NCBI RefSeq assembly: GCF_014656415.1
Contig: NZ_BNCJ01000001.1
Location: forward strand, 1-64,000
Direction of reading: 5' to 3'
Length of the DNA stretch: 64,000 bases
Source: Seohaeicola zhoushanensis
Lineage (GTDB): Bacteria; Pseudomonadota; Alphaproteobacteria; Rhodobacterales; Rhodobacteraceae
Both the position numbers and the translations under genes were made by a program. The notes beneath the pieces are model-generated. The model saw nothing but the letters and a program-made list of their open reading frames with translations. It did no database searches and was not told the DNA's origin. This document shows, piece by piece, positions 46,263 to 56,129 of this stretch. Within the stretch, counting starts at the first letter, position 1; each line of letters opens with the position of its first letter.

Positions 46263-46320
46263 ACAGGAGGCGGGGCGCCTTCTAGGGTGACGGAAATTCC
46301 CGGACCTGGAGCCCTATCCG

Positions 46321-46935
46321 ATGAAACTCAGCCACAGCCCCGCCTCGCCCTATGTCCGCAAGGTGATGGTGGTGCTGCACGAGACCGGCCAGCTTGACGA
46401 TGTCGAGCTCGTGCCGACCGCGACGACGCCCATCGCCCCCTCGGCCGAGCTGATCGGGAAGAACCCGCTGGGCAAGATCCCGGCGCTGGAGCGCGACGAC
46501 GGGCCGACGCTGTTCGACAGCCGGGTGATCTGCGCCTTTCTCGACGCCCGCGCCAATGCGGGGCTGTACGGCAGCGGCGCGCGGCACTGGGAGATCCGCA
46601 CGCTGGAGGCCCTGGGCGACGGCATTCTCGACGCCGCGCTCTCGCTGACCTACGAGGCCCGCTTCCGCCCCGAGGACAAACGCGTGCCGGACTGGATGGA
46701 GGGGCAATGGGGCAAGGCGGCCAGAGCCTGCGCCGCGCTGGACCGCATGTGGATGAGCCATCTTGCCGGACCCTTCGACGCCGGACAGATCGCCGTCGCC
46801 TGCGCATTGGGCTATCTCGATTTCCGCCACGCCGCGCGCGATTGGCGCAAGGACAACCCCGCGCTTGCCGAGTGGTATGCAAGGATCGAATCGCGCCCGA
46901 GTCTGGCCGCAACGCGGCCCGCAGACCCGCGATGA
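46321..46935 (+). CDS. Glutathione S-transferase family protein
   Basis: 204 residues: thioredoxin-like N-terminal domain starting MKLSHSPASPYVRKVMVV with a Ser-Pro at the catalytic loop, the KIPALERDDG substrate-binding strand and FDSRVICAFLD, then an all-helical C-terminal domain. Substrate unknown. It follows the PaiB-like gene by 58 bp on the same strand. Confidence 0.9.
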   Translation: MKLSHSPASPYVRKVMVVLHETGQLDDVELVPTATTPIAPSAELIGKNPLGKIPALERDDGPTLFDSRVICAFLDARANAGLYGSGARHWEIRTLEALGDGILDAALSLTYEARFRPEDKRVPDWMEGQWGKAARACAALDRMWMSHLAGPFDAGQIAVACALGYLDFRHAARDWRKDNPALAEWYARIESRPSLAATRPADPR

Positions 46936-47122
46936 ACCGGGGCATGGCGCACATTGGCGGGAATTTTGCAACAAAGCCCGTCCTGTGCGACCACCTGTGC
47001 GCCTTTGACCGCTGGACGAATGTAACACACACCGTTAATTAGCCGAACCGTGACGCCGCATTTCTTATGCGGCCCCTAAGGATGTCAGCCCCGTGCCGGG
47101 CCTTGGAATTGGAGCAAATCTC

Positions 47123-47686
47123 GTGTCCCACGCAGAAGATCACGAAGGCACCCGGAGAGACTTTCTCTACTTCGCGACTGCCGGTGCAGGTGCCGTCGCG
47201 GCCGGAGCCGCCGTCTGGCCGCTGGTCAACCAGATGAACCCGTCGGCCGACGTGCAGGCGCTGTCGTCGATCCTCGTCGATGTGAGCGGTGTCGAAGTCG
47301 GCACCCAGCTGACGGTCAAGTTCCTCGGCAAGCCGGTGTTCATCCGCCGCCGGACCGAGGAAGAGATCGCCGCAGCCCGCGAAGTGGACCTGGCCACGCT
47401 GCCCGACCAGAACGCCGAAAACGCCAACCTCGGTGCCGGCACCCCGGCGACCGACGAGAACCGCGCAATGCCCGGCAAGGAAGAATGGCTGGTCATGATG
47501 GGTGTCTGCACCCACCTCGGCTGCGTGCCGCTCGGCAACGCATCGGGTGACTTCGGCGGCTGGTTCTGCCCCTGCCACGGCTCGCACTACGACACCGCGG
47601 GCCGCATCCGCAAAGGCCCCGCACCGCGCAACCTGCCGGTGCCGGTGGTCAAGTTCATCGACGACAACACGATCCAGCTGGGATAA
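47123..47686 (+). CDS. petA: Rieske iron-sulfur subunit of cytochrome bc1
   Basis: 187 residues. A Tat-like N-terminus (TRRDFLY) and one membrane helix (about 14-36) anchor the protein; the 2Fe-2S ligands are in CTHLGC and CPCHGSH. It carries electrons from quinol to cytochrome c1. GTG 47123 (SHAED start) is chosen by similarity to the known Rhodobacter PetA N-terminus and has TTGGAG upstream; an ATG-type extension from 47093 is less likely. First gene of petABC. Confidence 0.96.
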   Translation: MSHAEDHEGTRRDFLYFATAGAGAVAAGAAVWPLVNQMNPSADVQALSSILVDVSGVEVGTQLTVKFLGKPVFIRRRTEEEIAAAREVDLATLPDQNAENANLGAGTPATDENRAMPGKEEWLVMMGVCTHLGCVPLGNASGDFGGWFCPCHGSHYDTAGRIRKGPAPRNLPVPVVKFIDDNTIQLG

Positions 47687-47698
47687 GGGAACGCAAGA

Positions 47699-49024
47699 AT
47701 GGCCGGTATTCCGCACGATCATTACGAACCGAAATCGGGCATCGAGAAGTGGGTGGACAGCCGTCTGCCCGTGATCGGTCTGCTCTATGACACCCTGATG
47801 ATCCCGACCCCCCGCAACCTGAACTGGTGGTGGATCTGGGGCATCGTCCTCGCCTTCTGCCTTGCGCTGCAGATCGTGACCGGCATCGTGCTGGCCATGC
47901 ACTACACGCCGCATGTCAGCCTGGCCTTCGCCTCGGTCGAGCATATCATGCGCGACGTGAACGGCGGCTACATGCTGCGCTACCTGCACGCAAACGGCGC
48001 TTCGCTGTTCTTCCTCGCCGTCTACATCCACATCTTCCGCGGCCTGTTCTACGGCTCCTACAAGGCGCCCCGCGAGATAACCTGGATCGTCGGCATCGTG
48101 ATCTACCTGCTGATGATGGCCACCGCCTTCATGGGCTACGTGCTGCCCTGGGGCCAGATGTCCTTCTGGGGTGCCACGGTTATCACCGGCATCCTCGGCG
48201 CGGTTCCCTTCGTCGGACCGGACATCCAGACCTGGATCCTGGGCGGCCCGGCTGTGGACAACGCCACGCTGAACCGCTTCTTCTCGCTGCACTACCTGCT
48301 GCCCTTCGTCATCGCGGGCCTGGTGATCGTGCATATCTGGGCCTTCCACACCACCGGCAACAACAACCCCACGGGTGTTGAGGTTCGCCGTGGTTCCAAG
48401 GCCGAGGCCAACAAGGACACCCTGCCCTTCTGGCCCTACTTCGTGATCAAGGATCTCTTCGCCCTGGCGCTGGTCTTGGTGATCTTCTTCGCGGTTGTCG
48501 GCTTCATGCCGAACTACCTCGGCCACCCCGACAACTATATCGAGGCCAACCCGCTGGCGACGCCCGCGCACATCGTGCCGGAATGGTACTTCCTGCCGTT
48601 CTACGCCATCCTGCGCGCCTTCACCGGCGAGGTCTGGGTCGTGCAGGCCGCGTCCTTCCTGACCGGCGGCATCATCGACGCCAAGTTCTTCGGCGTGCTT
48701 GCGATGTTCGGCGCCATCCTGGCCATGGCCCTGGTGCCCTGGCTTGACACCTCGAGCGTTCGCTCGGGCCGTTACCGCCCGATGTTCCGCTGGTGGTTCT
48801 ACCTGCTGGTGATCGACTTCTTTGCGCTGATGTGGCTGGGTTCCATGCCCGCGGAAGAGCCCTATGCCAGCTTCTCGCTGATCGCCTCGGCCTACTGGTT
48901 CGCCTACTTCCTGGTCATCCTGCCGATCCTCGGCGTGATCGAGAAGCCCGAGCCGACCCCGGCGACCATCGAAGAGGACTTTGCCGCCCACTATGGCAAG
49001 TCCGACGCCACGCCTGCCGAATAA
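47699..49024 (+). CDS. petB: Cytochrome b subunit of cytochrome bc1
   Basis: 441 residues with eight to nine membrane helices. Haem-b histidines lie in helices B and D ([17 protein letters not shown] region and [20 protein letters not shown] in part), and the quinol-oxidation PEWY motif is present ([10 protein letters not shown]). It holds both quinone sites of the Q cycle. It starts 12 bp after petA in the same operon. Confidence 0.97.
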   Translation: MAGIPHDHYEPKSGIEKWVDSRLPVIGLLYDTLMIPTPRNLNWWWIWGIVLAFCLALQIVTGIVLAMHYTPHVSLAFASVEHIMRDVNGGYMLRYLHANGASLFFLAVYIHIFRGLFYGSYKAPREITWIVGIVIYLLMMATAFMGYVLPWGQMSFWGATVITGILGAVPFVGPDIQTWILGGPAVDNATLNRFFSLHYLLPFVIAGLVIVHIWAFHTTGNNNPTGVEVRRGSKAEANKDTLPFWPYFVIKDLFALALVLVIFFAVVGFMPNYLGHPDNYIEANPLATPAHIVPEWYFLPFYAILRAFTGEVWVVQAASFLTGGIIDAKFFGVLAMFGAILAMALVPWLDTSSVRSGRYRPMFRWWFYLLVIDFFALMWLGSMPAEEPYASFSLIASAYWFAYFLVILPILGVIEKPEPTPATIEEDFAAHYGKSDATPAE

Positions 49025-49040
49025 GAAAAGGACGGGACAG

Positions 49041-49829
49041 ATGTTCAAGAAACTCGCACTCGGCAGCATCCTCGCCCTGAGCCTGGCTCCGCTTTCCGCC
49101 CAGGCGGCGGGAGGCACAGGCCATGTCGAGGACTTCGCCTTCTCCTTCGAAGGCCCCTTCGGCACCTATGACCGCAACCAGCTGCAACGCGGCCTGCAGG
49201 TCTTCACCGAGGTCTGCTCGGCCTGCCACGGGCTCAAGTTCGTGCCGATCCGCACCCTGGCCGACGAAAGCGGCCTGGGCCTCCCCGAGGATCAGGTGCG
49301 CGCCTATGCCGCCAACTTCGATGTCTACGACCCCGAGTTGGACGACACCCGCCCGGGCAAGCCGACCGACCACTTCCCGGCCAACACCGGCGCCGGCGCA
49401 CCGGACCTCAGCCTGATGGCCAAGGCCCGCGCAGGCTTCCACGGGCCCTATGGCTCGGGGATCAACCAGCTGGTCAAGGGCATGGGCGGACCGGAATACA
49501 TCGCCTCGATCCTGACCGGCTATACCGGCGAGACGAAGGAAGAGGCCGGCGTGACGCTGTACGAGAACACCGCCTTCCCCGGCGGCTGGATCGGTATGGC
49601 CCCGCCGGTTTCGGACGGGCTGGTCGAATATGCCGACGGGCACAGCAACGACGCACACCACATCGCGCAGGACGTCGCTGCCTTCCTGATGTGGAGCGCG
49701 GAACCGAAGATGATGGAGCGCAAGCAGGCCGGCCTTCTGGGCGTTCTGTTCCTCGGCATCTTCACCGTGCTGCTCTACCTGACCAACAAGAAGCTCTGGG
49801 CCCCGCACAAGGGCAAGAAGCACGCCTGA
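49041..49829 (+). CDS. petC: Cytochrome c1 subunit of cytochrome bc1
   Basis: 262 residues. A signal peptide (about 1-22, ending SAQAAGG) exports the haem domain; the c-haem site is CSACH at residues 59-63. A C-terminal helix ([16 protein letters not shown]) anchors it. It passes electrons from the Rieske protein to soluble or membrane cytochrome c. ATG 49041 lies 16 bp after petB. A strong terminator closes the operon. Confidence 0.96.
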   Translation: MFKKLALGSILALSLAPLSAQAAGGTGHVEDFAFSFEGPFGTYDRNQLQRGLQVFTEVCSACHGLKFVPIRTLADESGLGLPEDQVRAYAANFDVYDPELDDTRPGKPTDHFPANTGAGAPDLSLMAKARAGFHGPYGSGINQLVKGMGGPEYIASILTGYTGETKEEAGVTLYENTAFPGGWIGMAPPVSDGLVEYADGHSNDAHHIAQDVAAFLMWSAEPKMMERKQAGLLGVLFLGIFTVLLYLTNKKLWAPHKGKKHA

Positions 49830-49855
49830 TCCGGGATCATCCCGACAGACCGGAA

Positions 49856-49886
49856 CCCCCGCGCACCCGCGCGGGGGTTTTTTCTT
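49856..49886 (+). terminator. Rho-independent terminator of petABC
   Basis: 9-bp perfect stem CCCCCGCGC (49856-49864) and GCGCGGGGG (49869-49877), loop ACCC, followed by TTTTTTCTT. It lies 26 bp after the petC stop. Confidence 0.95.
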
Positions 49887-49894
49887 GCCCGGCG

Positions 49895-50719
49895 TCAGCT
49901 GTCTGCGGTCACCGAGACCACCTGCTCGGTCAGGTTCACCGCGCCGCCATAGATCGTCATGAAGGCGATGTCGGCGGCATCGCGGCCGTCGCAGATCTTC
50001 ACCAGCCCTTCCGGCCCTGCCATGCCGGTCGCATCGACCAGGTGCCAGTTGCCGTCGAGGTAGACCTCGGCCACGGCGTGGAAGTCCGGCGGCGTGACGG
50101 TGGCGCCATAGACCGAGGCGATCCGCGCCGGGATGCAGGAGGCGCGCACGAGGGTGATGACCAGATGCGCGAAATCGCGGCAGACGCCCTGCCGCGCGAC
50201 GAAAGTGTCCAGCGCCGTGGTATGGGCGTTGCTGACGCCGGCGGCATAGGTGAGATGTTCGGCCACCCAGTCGGCGATGGCTTGCACCCGCGCCCCGCCA
50301 GTCGTCTCTGCGAATTCGGAGGTCACGAAGGAGGCGAACTCGTCGGAGGGGCAATAGCGCGAGGCCACCATGTAGCGCAGGACCTCGTCCGGCAGTTCCT
50401 GCACCGGCACGGCCGGCAGGGAGGCGAGCTCGGCGGCGCTGCGGTCCACCTCCACCTCGGCCCGGTAGGTGCAGCGGAACTGCCCCTGGGCGCGCGCCCA
50501 GACGGTGCTGGAGGGCGCTTCGCGGATCGCCAGGGCGGTTTCCGAGGTATAGCCGTGCTGCAGCACCCGCTGGCCTTGGTGACGCCCTGCACCGATGCGC
50601 AGCATGATGTCGGCGCCCTCGGGCACCTCGTAGTCCAGCGTCACCTCGACGCTGACGCGCCGCGCGGTGTCGGTGCCGGGTGACGACTGGGGTCCGGGTT
50701 GCACGGTCTGGGCGGTCAT
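49895..50719 (-). CDS. Transglutaminase-like domain protein
   Basis: 274 residues. The catalytic triad of the papain-like transglutaminase core is visible: Cys in QGVCRDFAH, His in DFHAVAEV and Asp in LVDATGMAG. An N-terminal beta domain (about 20-110) is of the bacterial transglutaminase N type. Likely a cytosolic amidase/peptidase; substrate unknown. ATG 50719 follows AAGGAG; an upstream ATG at 50791 lacks a binding site. Confidence 0.88.
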   Translation of the reverse strand: MTAQTVQPGPQSSPGTDTARRVSVEVTLDYEVPEGADIMLRIGAGRHQGQRVLQHGYTSETALAIREAPSSTVWARAQGQFRCTYRAEVEVDRSAAELASLPAVPVQELPDEVLRYMVASRYCPSDEFASFVTSEFAETTGGARVQAIADWVAEHLTYAAGVSNAHTTALDTFVARQGVCRDFAHLVITLVRASCIPARIASVYGATVTPPDFHAVAEVYLDGNWHLVDATGMAGPEGLVKICDGRDAADIAFMTIYGGAVNLTEQVVSVTADS

Positions 50720-50821
50720 GGCGTCTCCTTGGGGCGGGAGCCCGGCACAGAGCGGCACCGGACACCCCCGCCAACGCATGATCCCCGGCAAGCGTTCCCC
50801 GACTGCGTGCGGCCCGTCAGC

Positions 50822-51181
50822 TCAGCGGTGGAAGCCCGCCGCCCGGTCGAAGTGCACCGCCCCCATGCCGGCCACGGCGGCGCGCAGCTTTGCATCCGCG
50901 GGGCCGTAGACATACAGCCGGTCCGGCGCGAAGACCTTGAGGAAGCGCCCGGCGAACTTTGCGCCGAAATTGCCCAGGTGCACCATCGCGGCGGCGCTGT
51001 CGGCATAGCGTTCGATCACCGTGCAGCGGCTCTTGTCGGCGCTCATGTAGTATTCGTAGACCAGCGCGCCCGGCTCATCGGCCTGGGTGGCGGCCACCAT
51101 CTCTTCCAGCAGCGGCATGACGTTCTCCGCCTGCCCCTCCTGCACCTTCATCTCGAGAACCCATTCGATGATCGCGCTCAT
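50822..51181 (-). CDS. Antibiotic biosynthesis monooxygenase (ABM/YgiN-like) domain protein
   Basis: 119 residues with the dimeric alpha+beta ABM fold: EWVLEMKVQEGQAENVMPLL at the start and ALVYEYYMSADKSRCTVIERY in part. Family members are quinol monooxygenases or haem/substrate-binding domains; the function is not predictable. Same strand as the transglutaminase gene with a 102-bp gap. Confidence 0.82.
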   Translation of the reverse strand: MSAIIEWVLEMKVQEGQAENVMPLLEEMVAATQADEPGALVYEYYMSADKSRCTVIERYADSAAAMVHLGNFGAKFAGRFLKVFAPDRLYVYGPADAKLRAAVAGMGAVHFDRAAGFHR

Positions 51182-51248
51182 GGCCCGCCCTCCCCCGGCT
51201 TGGACGTCCAGCGTAACGCCTCAGCCCGCCGGGCAACAAACGATTCGC

Positions 51249-52493
51249 TCAGGCGGTCAGGGCCTCGCCGTCGCGGCCGGTGATGGTGGCGGTGACGATG
51301 GCGCCCTCGGCGCGCGGCTGGGCGAAGCGAACCTCGGTGAACTGCTCGGTGCGGCCCATCAGAGGGCTTTCCATCAGGATGCGGTGGCTGCGGCCGATCT
51401 GGGCCGCCAGGTGACGGCCCAGAGCCGCCTCGCCCGCCGTGCGCAGCCGTGCGGCGCGGTCCTTGATCGCCGGGCCCGCCACCTGCGGCATCCGCGCCGC
51501 GGGCGTGCCCGGACGGCGGGAATAGGGGAAGACGTGCAGGAAGCTGAGGTCGCAATCCTCGACCAGCTTCAGCGAGTTGTCGAAATGCGCCTCGGTCTCG
51601 GTCGGGAAACCGGCGATGATATCGGCGCCGAAGGTCATCTCGGGCCGCAGCCGCCGGGCGTCCTCGCAGAAGGCGATCGCGTCTTCGCGGGAATGCCGCC
51701 GCTTCATCCGCTTGAGAATCAGGTTGTCGCCGTGCTGCAGGCTGAGGTGCAGGTGCGGCATCAGCCGCGGCTCGGTGGCGATGGCCTGCATCAGCCGGTC
51801 GTCCGCCTCGATCGAATCGATCGACGAGATCCGCAGGCGCGGCAGGTCGGGCACCAGCTTGAGGATGCGCAGCACCAGGTCGCCCAGCGGCGGTTCGCCC
51901 GGCAGGTCGGCGCCCCAGCTGGTCAGGTCGACACCGGTCAGCACCACCTCGTTGAAGCCCTTGTCGACCAGCCGCTTGATCTGCTCGACCACCACGCCCG
52001 CCGGAACCGAGCGCGAGTTGCCGCGCCCGAAGGGGATGATGCAGAAGGTGCAGCGGTGATCGCAGCCGTTCTGGACCTGCACATAGGCGCGGTGCCGCCC
52101 GAATCCGTCGATCAGGTGGCCTGCGGTCTCGGTCACCGACATGATGTCGTCGACCACCACGCGCTCGGTGCCGAAATCGCCGCTCAGCGCAGCCCAGGTG
52201 CCGGCCTGCATCTTCTCGGTGTTGCCGATCACCGCGTCGACCTCGGGCATGGCCGCGAAGGTCTCGGGTTCGATCTGCGCCGCGCAGCCGGTTACGATGA
52301 CCCGCGCATCGGGGTTCTCGCGCCGCAGCCGGCGAATCTCCTGCCGCGCCTTGCGCACCGCCTCGGCGGTCACGGCGCAGGTGTTGACGATGACGGCATT
52401 CTCGAGCCCCGCCCCCTGGGCGAGCTCCTTCATCGCCTCGGTCTCGTAGGCGTTGAGCCGGCAGCCGAGCGTGGTGAACTTGGGCGCGTTCAT
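51249..52493 (-). CDS. mtaB: tRNA (N6-L-threonylcarbamoyladenosine37-C2)-methylthiotransferase MtaB
   Basis: 414 residues. N-terminal UPF0004 domain cysteines lie in LGCRLN, NTCAVT and TGCAAQ; the radical-SAM cluster is CDHRCTFC; a TRAM domain closes the protein. It adds a methylthio group to t6A37 of ANN-decoding tRNAs, improving decoding accuracy (tRNA-Lys is a target class). ATG 52493 overlaps the dapF stop by 4 bases; the open frame upstream is only the out-of-phase dapF region. Confidence 0.94.
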   Translation of the reverse strand: MNAPKFTTLGCRLNAYETEAMKELAQGAGLENAVIVNTCAVTAEAVRKARQEIRRLRRENPDARVIVTGCAAQIEPETFAAMPEVDAVIGNTEKMQAGTWAALSGDFGTERVVVDDIMSVTETAGHLIDGFGRHRAYVQVQNGCDHRCTFCIIPFGRGNSRSVPAGVVVEQIKRLVDKGFNEVVLTGVDLTSWGADLPGEPPLGDLVLRILKLVPDLPRLRISSIDSIEADDRLMQAIATEPRLMPHLHLSLQHGDNLILKRMKRRHSREDAIAFCEDARRLRPEMTFGADIIAGFPTETEAHFDNSLKLVEDCDLSFLHVFPYSRRPGTPAARMPQVAGPAIKDRAARLRTAGEAALGRHLAAQIGRSHRILMESPLMGRTEQFTEVRFAQPRAEGAIVTATITGRDGEALTA

Positions 52494-53323
52494 GCGAGCG
52501 AGGCCAGGAAGGCCGGCGTCAGCCGCGCGTCGAAGACATGCGCCGTCGGGCCGGTCATCCAGACGCCATCCTCGCGCCAGTCGACCTGCAGCGTGCCGCC
52601 GTCGAGGTCGATGGTCACCCGGCGGCCCGTGAGGCCACGCCGGGCCGCCGCCACGGCGGTGGCGCAGGAGGAGGAGCCCGAGGCCAGCGTCAGCCCCGCC
52701 CCGCGCTCCCACACGCGCATCCGGATGCGGTCGGGGCCGGTGATCTGCGCCACCTGCACGTTGGTGCGTTGCGGGTAGAGCGGGTGATGCTCGTGCTCGG
52801 GACCGAAACGGTCGAGGTCCACTGCCATCACGTCGTCGACGAAGAAGGTGCAATGCGGGTTGCCCATGCCGGTGGCGACCGGGTTGCCCGCGATCGGCAG
52901 CGAGAGCGTGTCCATCGCATGGGCCAGCGGGATCTCGGCCCAGTCGAGCTGCGGCGCACCCATGTTGACCGAGGTCAGCCCACCGCCGGCATCGACCGCC
53001 GCCAGGGTGCCCCGGTCGGTGGTGAGCGTCAGGGCGGTCTTGCCGGTCTCCTCCATCAGGAAACGGGCGATGCAGCGGGTGGCATTGCCGCAGGCCGCCG
53101 AGGTCGAACCATCGGAATTGTAGAAGGTCAGATGGGCGTCGCCGCTGCCGCGGGTGATCACCGCCAGCTGGTCGAATCCTGCCCCGCGATGCCGGTCACC
53201 CAGCGCCTGCGCCAACGCCGGCGTGATCGAAACAGCGCGCGCGCGGGCATCGACAACGACAAAGTCGTTGCCCAGCCCATGCATCTTCATGAAGGGCAGG
53301 CCGTCATGTTCCAGATCGCTCAT
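52490..53323 (-). CDS. dapF: Diaminopimelate epimerase
   Basis: 277 residues. Both catalytic cysteines are present: [10 protein letters not shown] and [10 protein letters not shown]. The N-terminal [12 protein letters not shown] is diagnostic. It converts LL- to meso-diaminopimelate for lysine (LysA) and peptidoglycan. It is coupled to mtaB by a 4-base overlap. Confidence 0.96.
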   Translation of the reverse strand: MSDLEHDGLPFMKMHGLGNDFVVVDARARAVSITPALAQALGDRHRGAGFDQLAVITRGSGDAHLTFYNSDGSTSAACGNATRCIARFLMEETGKTALTLTTDRGTLAAVDAGGGLTSVNMGAPQLDWAEIPLAHAMDTLSLPIAGNPVATGMGNPHCTFFVDDVMAVDLDRFGPEHEHHPLYPQRTNVQVAQITGPDRIRMRVWERGAGLTLASGSSSCATAVAAARRGLTGRRVTIDLDGGTLQVDWREDGVWMTGPTAHVFDARLTPAFLASLA

Positions 53324-53389
53324 GGGCGCGCATATACTCCCGCCGCGCGGACGAATCCAGAGCCGCGAAAAAAAAGCGGAATTTTGGGC

Positions 53390-53418
53390 TTGACCCCGAC
53401 TGCGACCCCTTCTAGGAA
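53390..53418 (+). promoter_or_regulatory. Possible promoter upstream of tRNA-Lys
   Basis: TTGACC (53390-53395), 17-base spacer, TAGGAA (53413-53418). It points toward the tRNA gene, which would give a leader of about 115 bases. The 218-bp gap from dapF holds no clear gene. Confidence 0.35.
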
Positions 53419-53541
53419 CGCCGCCGAAGACCCGAGGGGATTGATCGCTTCGGGTTTCACCGCGCAGAAGATCGTGGTTGATCCCGACGGAACAATCATC
53501 ATATGAGCGCAGGGGACGGGCAACCGTCTCGCGTTAGAAGT

Positions 53542-53617
53542 GGGCCGTTAGCTCAGCTGGTAGAGCAACTGACTTTTAATCAGTAGGTCGATGGTTCGAA
53601 CCCATCACGGCTCACCA
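53542..53617 (+). tRNA. tRNA-Lys (anticodon UUU)
   Basis: 76-nt cloverleaf with CCA encoded. The acceptor stem pairs GGGCCGT with ACGGCTC (one G.U), the D arm has GCTCAGCTGGTAGAGC, the anticodon loop is CTTTTAA in stem ACTGA/TCAGT, and the T arm has GGTTCGAACCC. Its 3' end is the integration site of the element to the right. Confidence 0.97.
53592..53617 (+). other. Predicted left attachment site (attL) in the tRNA 3' end
   Basis: Integrase-type elements recombine in tRNA T-arm/3' ends and carry a copy of it so that the tRNA stays intact. The integrase gene lies just downstream, transcribed toward the tRNA. The matching attR is outside the window, so the exact core is unknown. Confidence 0.45.
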
Positions 53618-53698
53618 CTTCTTCCTTGAAAACAAACGAAAATCCAGCAATCCGACAAAGTCGCGTCCGACAGTCCGACAGCGTCCGTGTCGGACGCA

Positions 53699-53932
53699 TC
53701 AGTGCACCCTCTGCATTTGCTCTTTCGGCTGATTCGACACTTCCGCCGCAGCGTGGATCGCGGAGACTAGGTTGAACACACACATAGCGCACCAGCAGCC
53801 GGAGCCTGTAAGGTGCGCGGTTTGATTGCCGTCGATCATCACGACAGTCCAAGTCTTGATGCCGGCTTCCTCGGCCAACTTGCCCAGCTCGCTGGTCAGT
53901 TTGTCCATCCTGGCGGCTTGGTCTGCGGTCAT
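53699..53932 (-). CDS. Hypothetical protein after integrase
   Basis: 77 residues, N-terminal helical half (AARMDKLTSELGKLAEEAG) and a C-terminal half with three cysteines (SGCWCAMCVF), possibly metal binding. I recognise no family. Its ATG overlaps the integrase stop by 4 bases, so it is the last gene of the leftward module and lies nearest the tRNA. Confidence 0.65.
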   Translation of the reverse strand: MTADQAARMDKLTSELGKLAEEAGIKTWTVVMIDGNQTAHLTGSGCWCAMCVFNLVSAIHAAAEVSNQPKEQMQRVH

Positions 53933-55089
53933 GCCTTCTTCCTCTCTTGCGGCTCGGGCCGGCGGATCGACAGCACCGCGCGGCTGGCGGTGGCAAAGCT
54001 TGCCGGCATGTAGGTTTCCTGCAGGCGCGGATCGAGCGCGGCCGAGTTGCCCAGGACGTCGCCCACATCGTCGTCACTCGCACCGCCGGCACGCGCCAGG
54101 ACGGCGAAGGTGCGGCGCAGATCCCTGAACTGCAGCTGGTCGCGGCCGGTCAGGCTCGACACCTGCTTGGCGGCGGCCTCACGCACTTCTTCGAAGCGGG
54201 CGCCGAACAGGTCGACGCTGTAGGGCTGCCCGGTGCGTTCATCCAGCAGCAGGTGGTCCTCCGGCTCGCCACCGTCCACCAGGAGGCGGCCGACCAGGCG
54301 CTGCACCACAAGGGGGTGCAGCTGCATCAGGCCCAGCGTGCCGCGCTTGGAGCGGTCTACCTGCCAGGACCAGGCACCATCCACCTTGCGCATGTCCGCC
54401 CGCTGGGAAGCCAGCACGTCGGTCTGGCGCTGCCCTTGCAGGGCAGACATCAGGCAGGCCGTTCCGACCGAGGCCAGGCCGACGGCGTCGGCAGCCGCGA
54501 CCAGCGCGTCCAGCTCGGCCCAGCTCGCCACGCGTTGGCGCGGTTTCGGGATCGACATCTTCAATCGGCGGCACGGGTTGCTGTCCTCGGCGCGCCATTC
54601 GATCATCTCGGCGTGGTTCATCAGGATCGAGAACATGCCCAGCAGGCGCACCGCCTGGGTCTCCCCGGCCGACTGGCGCAAGGTCAGATACCATTGGCGC
54701 ATGATCGCCTTGGAGAACGATCCTACGGGCTGTGCGCCCCACTTCTGGACGATCAGCCGCAGGTTCGCATCGTAGCTCTTCCGGGTCGCCGGACGCTTGT
54801 CCAGGTATTCGGGATCCCGCGTGTAGGAGGCGACCAGTGCGGCGATCGTGCGCCCGCCTGGGCCCGACCTGGTCGGCTGCTCGCCCCGCTTCCTGGCGTG
54901 GAATTCGTCGTTGAGCTTCATCGCCTGACGAACCGACCAGGTCGGCCGATCTGGATCCAGCTCGACGGGCTCGAGCCCGAGGGCGCGCCCGGTGGCCGAG
55001 GGCTCCCACCAGACCCGCCAGCTGCCGTCAGAGCGCCGACGCTGCCGCAGGTGCTGGATCCGGGTACCGATTGGGGAACGAGCGCTCAT
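53929..55089 (-). CDS. int: Tyrosine recombinase/integrase
   Basis: 386 residues. An N-terminal arm-binding segment and SAM-like core-binding domain (about 60-165) precede the catalytic domain. Active-site residues: first Arg in LQGQRQTDVL, the second-Arg box RDLRRTF (the usual His is replaced by Arg), and the nucleophile Tyr in LQETYMP. It integrates the element into tRNA-Lys. It follows a 107-residue protein by 13 bp. Confidence 0.93.
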   Translation of the reverse strand: MSARSPIGTRIQHLRQRRRSDGSWRVWWEPSATGRALGLEPVELDPDRPTWSVRQAMKLNDEFHARKRGEQPTRSGPGGRTIAALVASYTRDPEYLDKRPATRKSYDANLRLIVQKWGAQPVGSFSKAIMRQWYLTLRQSAGETQAVRLLGMFSILMNHAEMIEWRAEDSNPCRRLKMSIPKPRQRVASWAELDALVAAADAVGLASVGTACLMSALQGQRQTDVLASQRADMRKVDGAWSWQVDRSKRGTLGLMQLHPLVVQRLVGRLLVDGGEPEDHLLLDERTGQPYSVDLFGARFEEVREAAAKQVSSLTGRDQLQFRDLRRTFAVLARAGGASDDDVGDVLGNSAALDPRLQETYMPASFATASRAVLSIRRPEPQERKKA

Positions 55090-55102
55090 ATTGGATCCTC
55101 GA

Positions 55103-55426
55103 TCAGTTCGGCTTGTCGGTCGACGCCATCAGCGTCTCCAGTGTCCGCTTGTGAAATCGGTCAACTTCGGAGTGCCAATGATCGAAGAACTCCAGGTCGC
55201 CTTCGGTCGGTTCGCTGCCCTCGTCCAGGCCGTACATCATCAGTGCCGCAATTTCGCTCGCACCCGCGAAAAAGCAGGTGCGCATCGCTGCAATCTGACT
55301 TTCCGAAGCTCCGGGATAGACGGACCTTTGGAACACCTTGAAGGTTTCATCCACCAGCTTGCCTTGTCTGGCCAGCTTTCGGATTGTCGGACGGGTGACC
55401 TTCGCCATTCTTTCCAAGCTGCTCAT
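55103..55426 (-). CDS. Hypothetical phage-like protein
   Basis: 107 residues, largely helical, acidic C-terminal half (EGSEPTEGDLEFFDHWHSEVD). No recognised domain. The first ~30 residues (RMAKVTRPTIRKLARQGKLV) are basic. The start overlaps the AlpA-like gene stop by 4 bases and the stop is 13 bp before int, so it belongs to the integration module; an excision accessory role is only inference. Confidence 0.6.
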   Translation of the reverse strand: MSSLERMAKVTRPTIRKLARQGKLVDETFKVFQRSVYPGASESQIAAMRTCFFAGASEIAALMMYGLDEGSEPTEGDLEFFDHWHSEVDRFHKRTLETLMASTDKPN

Positions 55427-55668
55427 GCCTGCCTCGCCATCTCAAACAGCACCACGTTCGGCCCCGACACGGCCCGTGTCCCGAAGATGCCATGCTCTTC
55501 GACCCAGGCGGCGATCGCGTCGCGCCGCCACTTGAGGGGGCGCAGGCAGGTCGGCATGGGTGCCGGGAAGCGCTCTCGCTTCTCCAGGCGATCGCGTGCC
55601 CGCAGGAACGCCTCGCCGCTCTCGAAGCCCGTCATGCGGGCGACCTCGTCGGCCGTCACAAAGGTCAT
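55423..55668 (-). CDS. AlpA-like DNA-binding protein (excisionase candidate)
   Basis: 81 residues. It begins TFVTADEVARMTGFESGEAF, a winged helix-turn-helix of the MerR/AlpA superfamily, then RFPAPMPTC and LKWRRDAIAAWV, the pattern of phage excisionases and AlpA regulators that bend DNA and activate int. The ATG at 55668 was chosen since the upstream extension is low-complexity. Overlaps its neighbours on both sides by 4 bases. Confidence 0.72.
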   Translation of the reverse strand: MTFVTADEVARMTGFESGEAFLRARDRLEKRERFPAPMPTCLRPLKWRRDAIAAWVEEHGIFGTRAVSGPNVVLFEMARQA

Positions 55669-55859
55669 CGGCCCTGCTCCGTCCTGGACTGCATGTCTCT
55701 CCAGCGCGCCATGGCGCCGTGGAAATCGTCCTGCGTCTCCGGCGCAGGATCCGGCTTGCGCCCGCCGCCGCGCACGATGCTCCAAGCGGTCGAGCCGGCG
55801 AGGAAGACAAGCCCTGCCCCGCCGACCCAGGTGAAGATATCAACGAATGTTTGCCACAT
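55665..55859 (-). CDS. Small single-pass membrane protein
   Basis: 64 residues with one membrane helix at about 8-28 (FTWVGGAGLVFLAGSTAWSIV in part) and a charged cytoplasmic tail (RKPDPAPETQDDFHG). Function unknown. Coupled to the AlpA-like gene by a 4-base overlap. Confidence 0.6.
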   Translation of the reverse strand: MWQTFVDIFTWVGGAGLVFLAGSTAWSIVRGGGRKPDPAPETQDDFHGAMARWRDMQSRTEQGR

Positions 55860-55912
55860 GCTCGCCTCAGCTGCTGGCCCCGGCGCGCCGCGTGCCACCG
55901 GGGCTCTGATGT

Positions 55913-56128
55913 TCAGGGGCGGACCGAAATACAGCCCGCAGCGGCCCCTGTCCGTGAGTGTGGAGTGGCGGCGGCACGCATCAGCTCGGCGATATAGCCG
56001 GCGATGGTGGCGCCTTTCATGCCGTTGCAGCCGAGCTGGGCGGCCCACAGGGCGAGAGTGTCGCAGGCCAGCTCGTAGCCTTCGCGTTGCGCAGGCGTCA
56101 GGGTCTGAATTGTCGGCCCGTTCGTCAT
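55913..56128 (-). CDS. Hypothetical protein
   Basis: 71 residues, helical (REGYELACDTLALWAAQLGC). No recognised family. It starts one base after the stop of the 83-residue gene and lies in the same leftward transcript. Confidence 0.55.
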   Translation of the reverse strand: MTNGPTIQTLTPAQREGYELACDTLALWAAQLGCNGMKGATIAGYIAELMRAAATPHSRTGAAAGCISVRP

Positions 56129-56129
56129 G

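Noticed and set aside
53580-54092. Open frame running through the tRNA-Lys gene on the minus strand
   Set aside because: The end of this frame is the antisense of the tRNA T arm, a common false gene; the region is covered by the tRNA and the integrase end.
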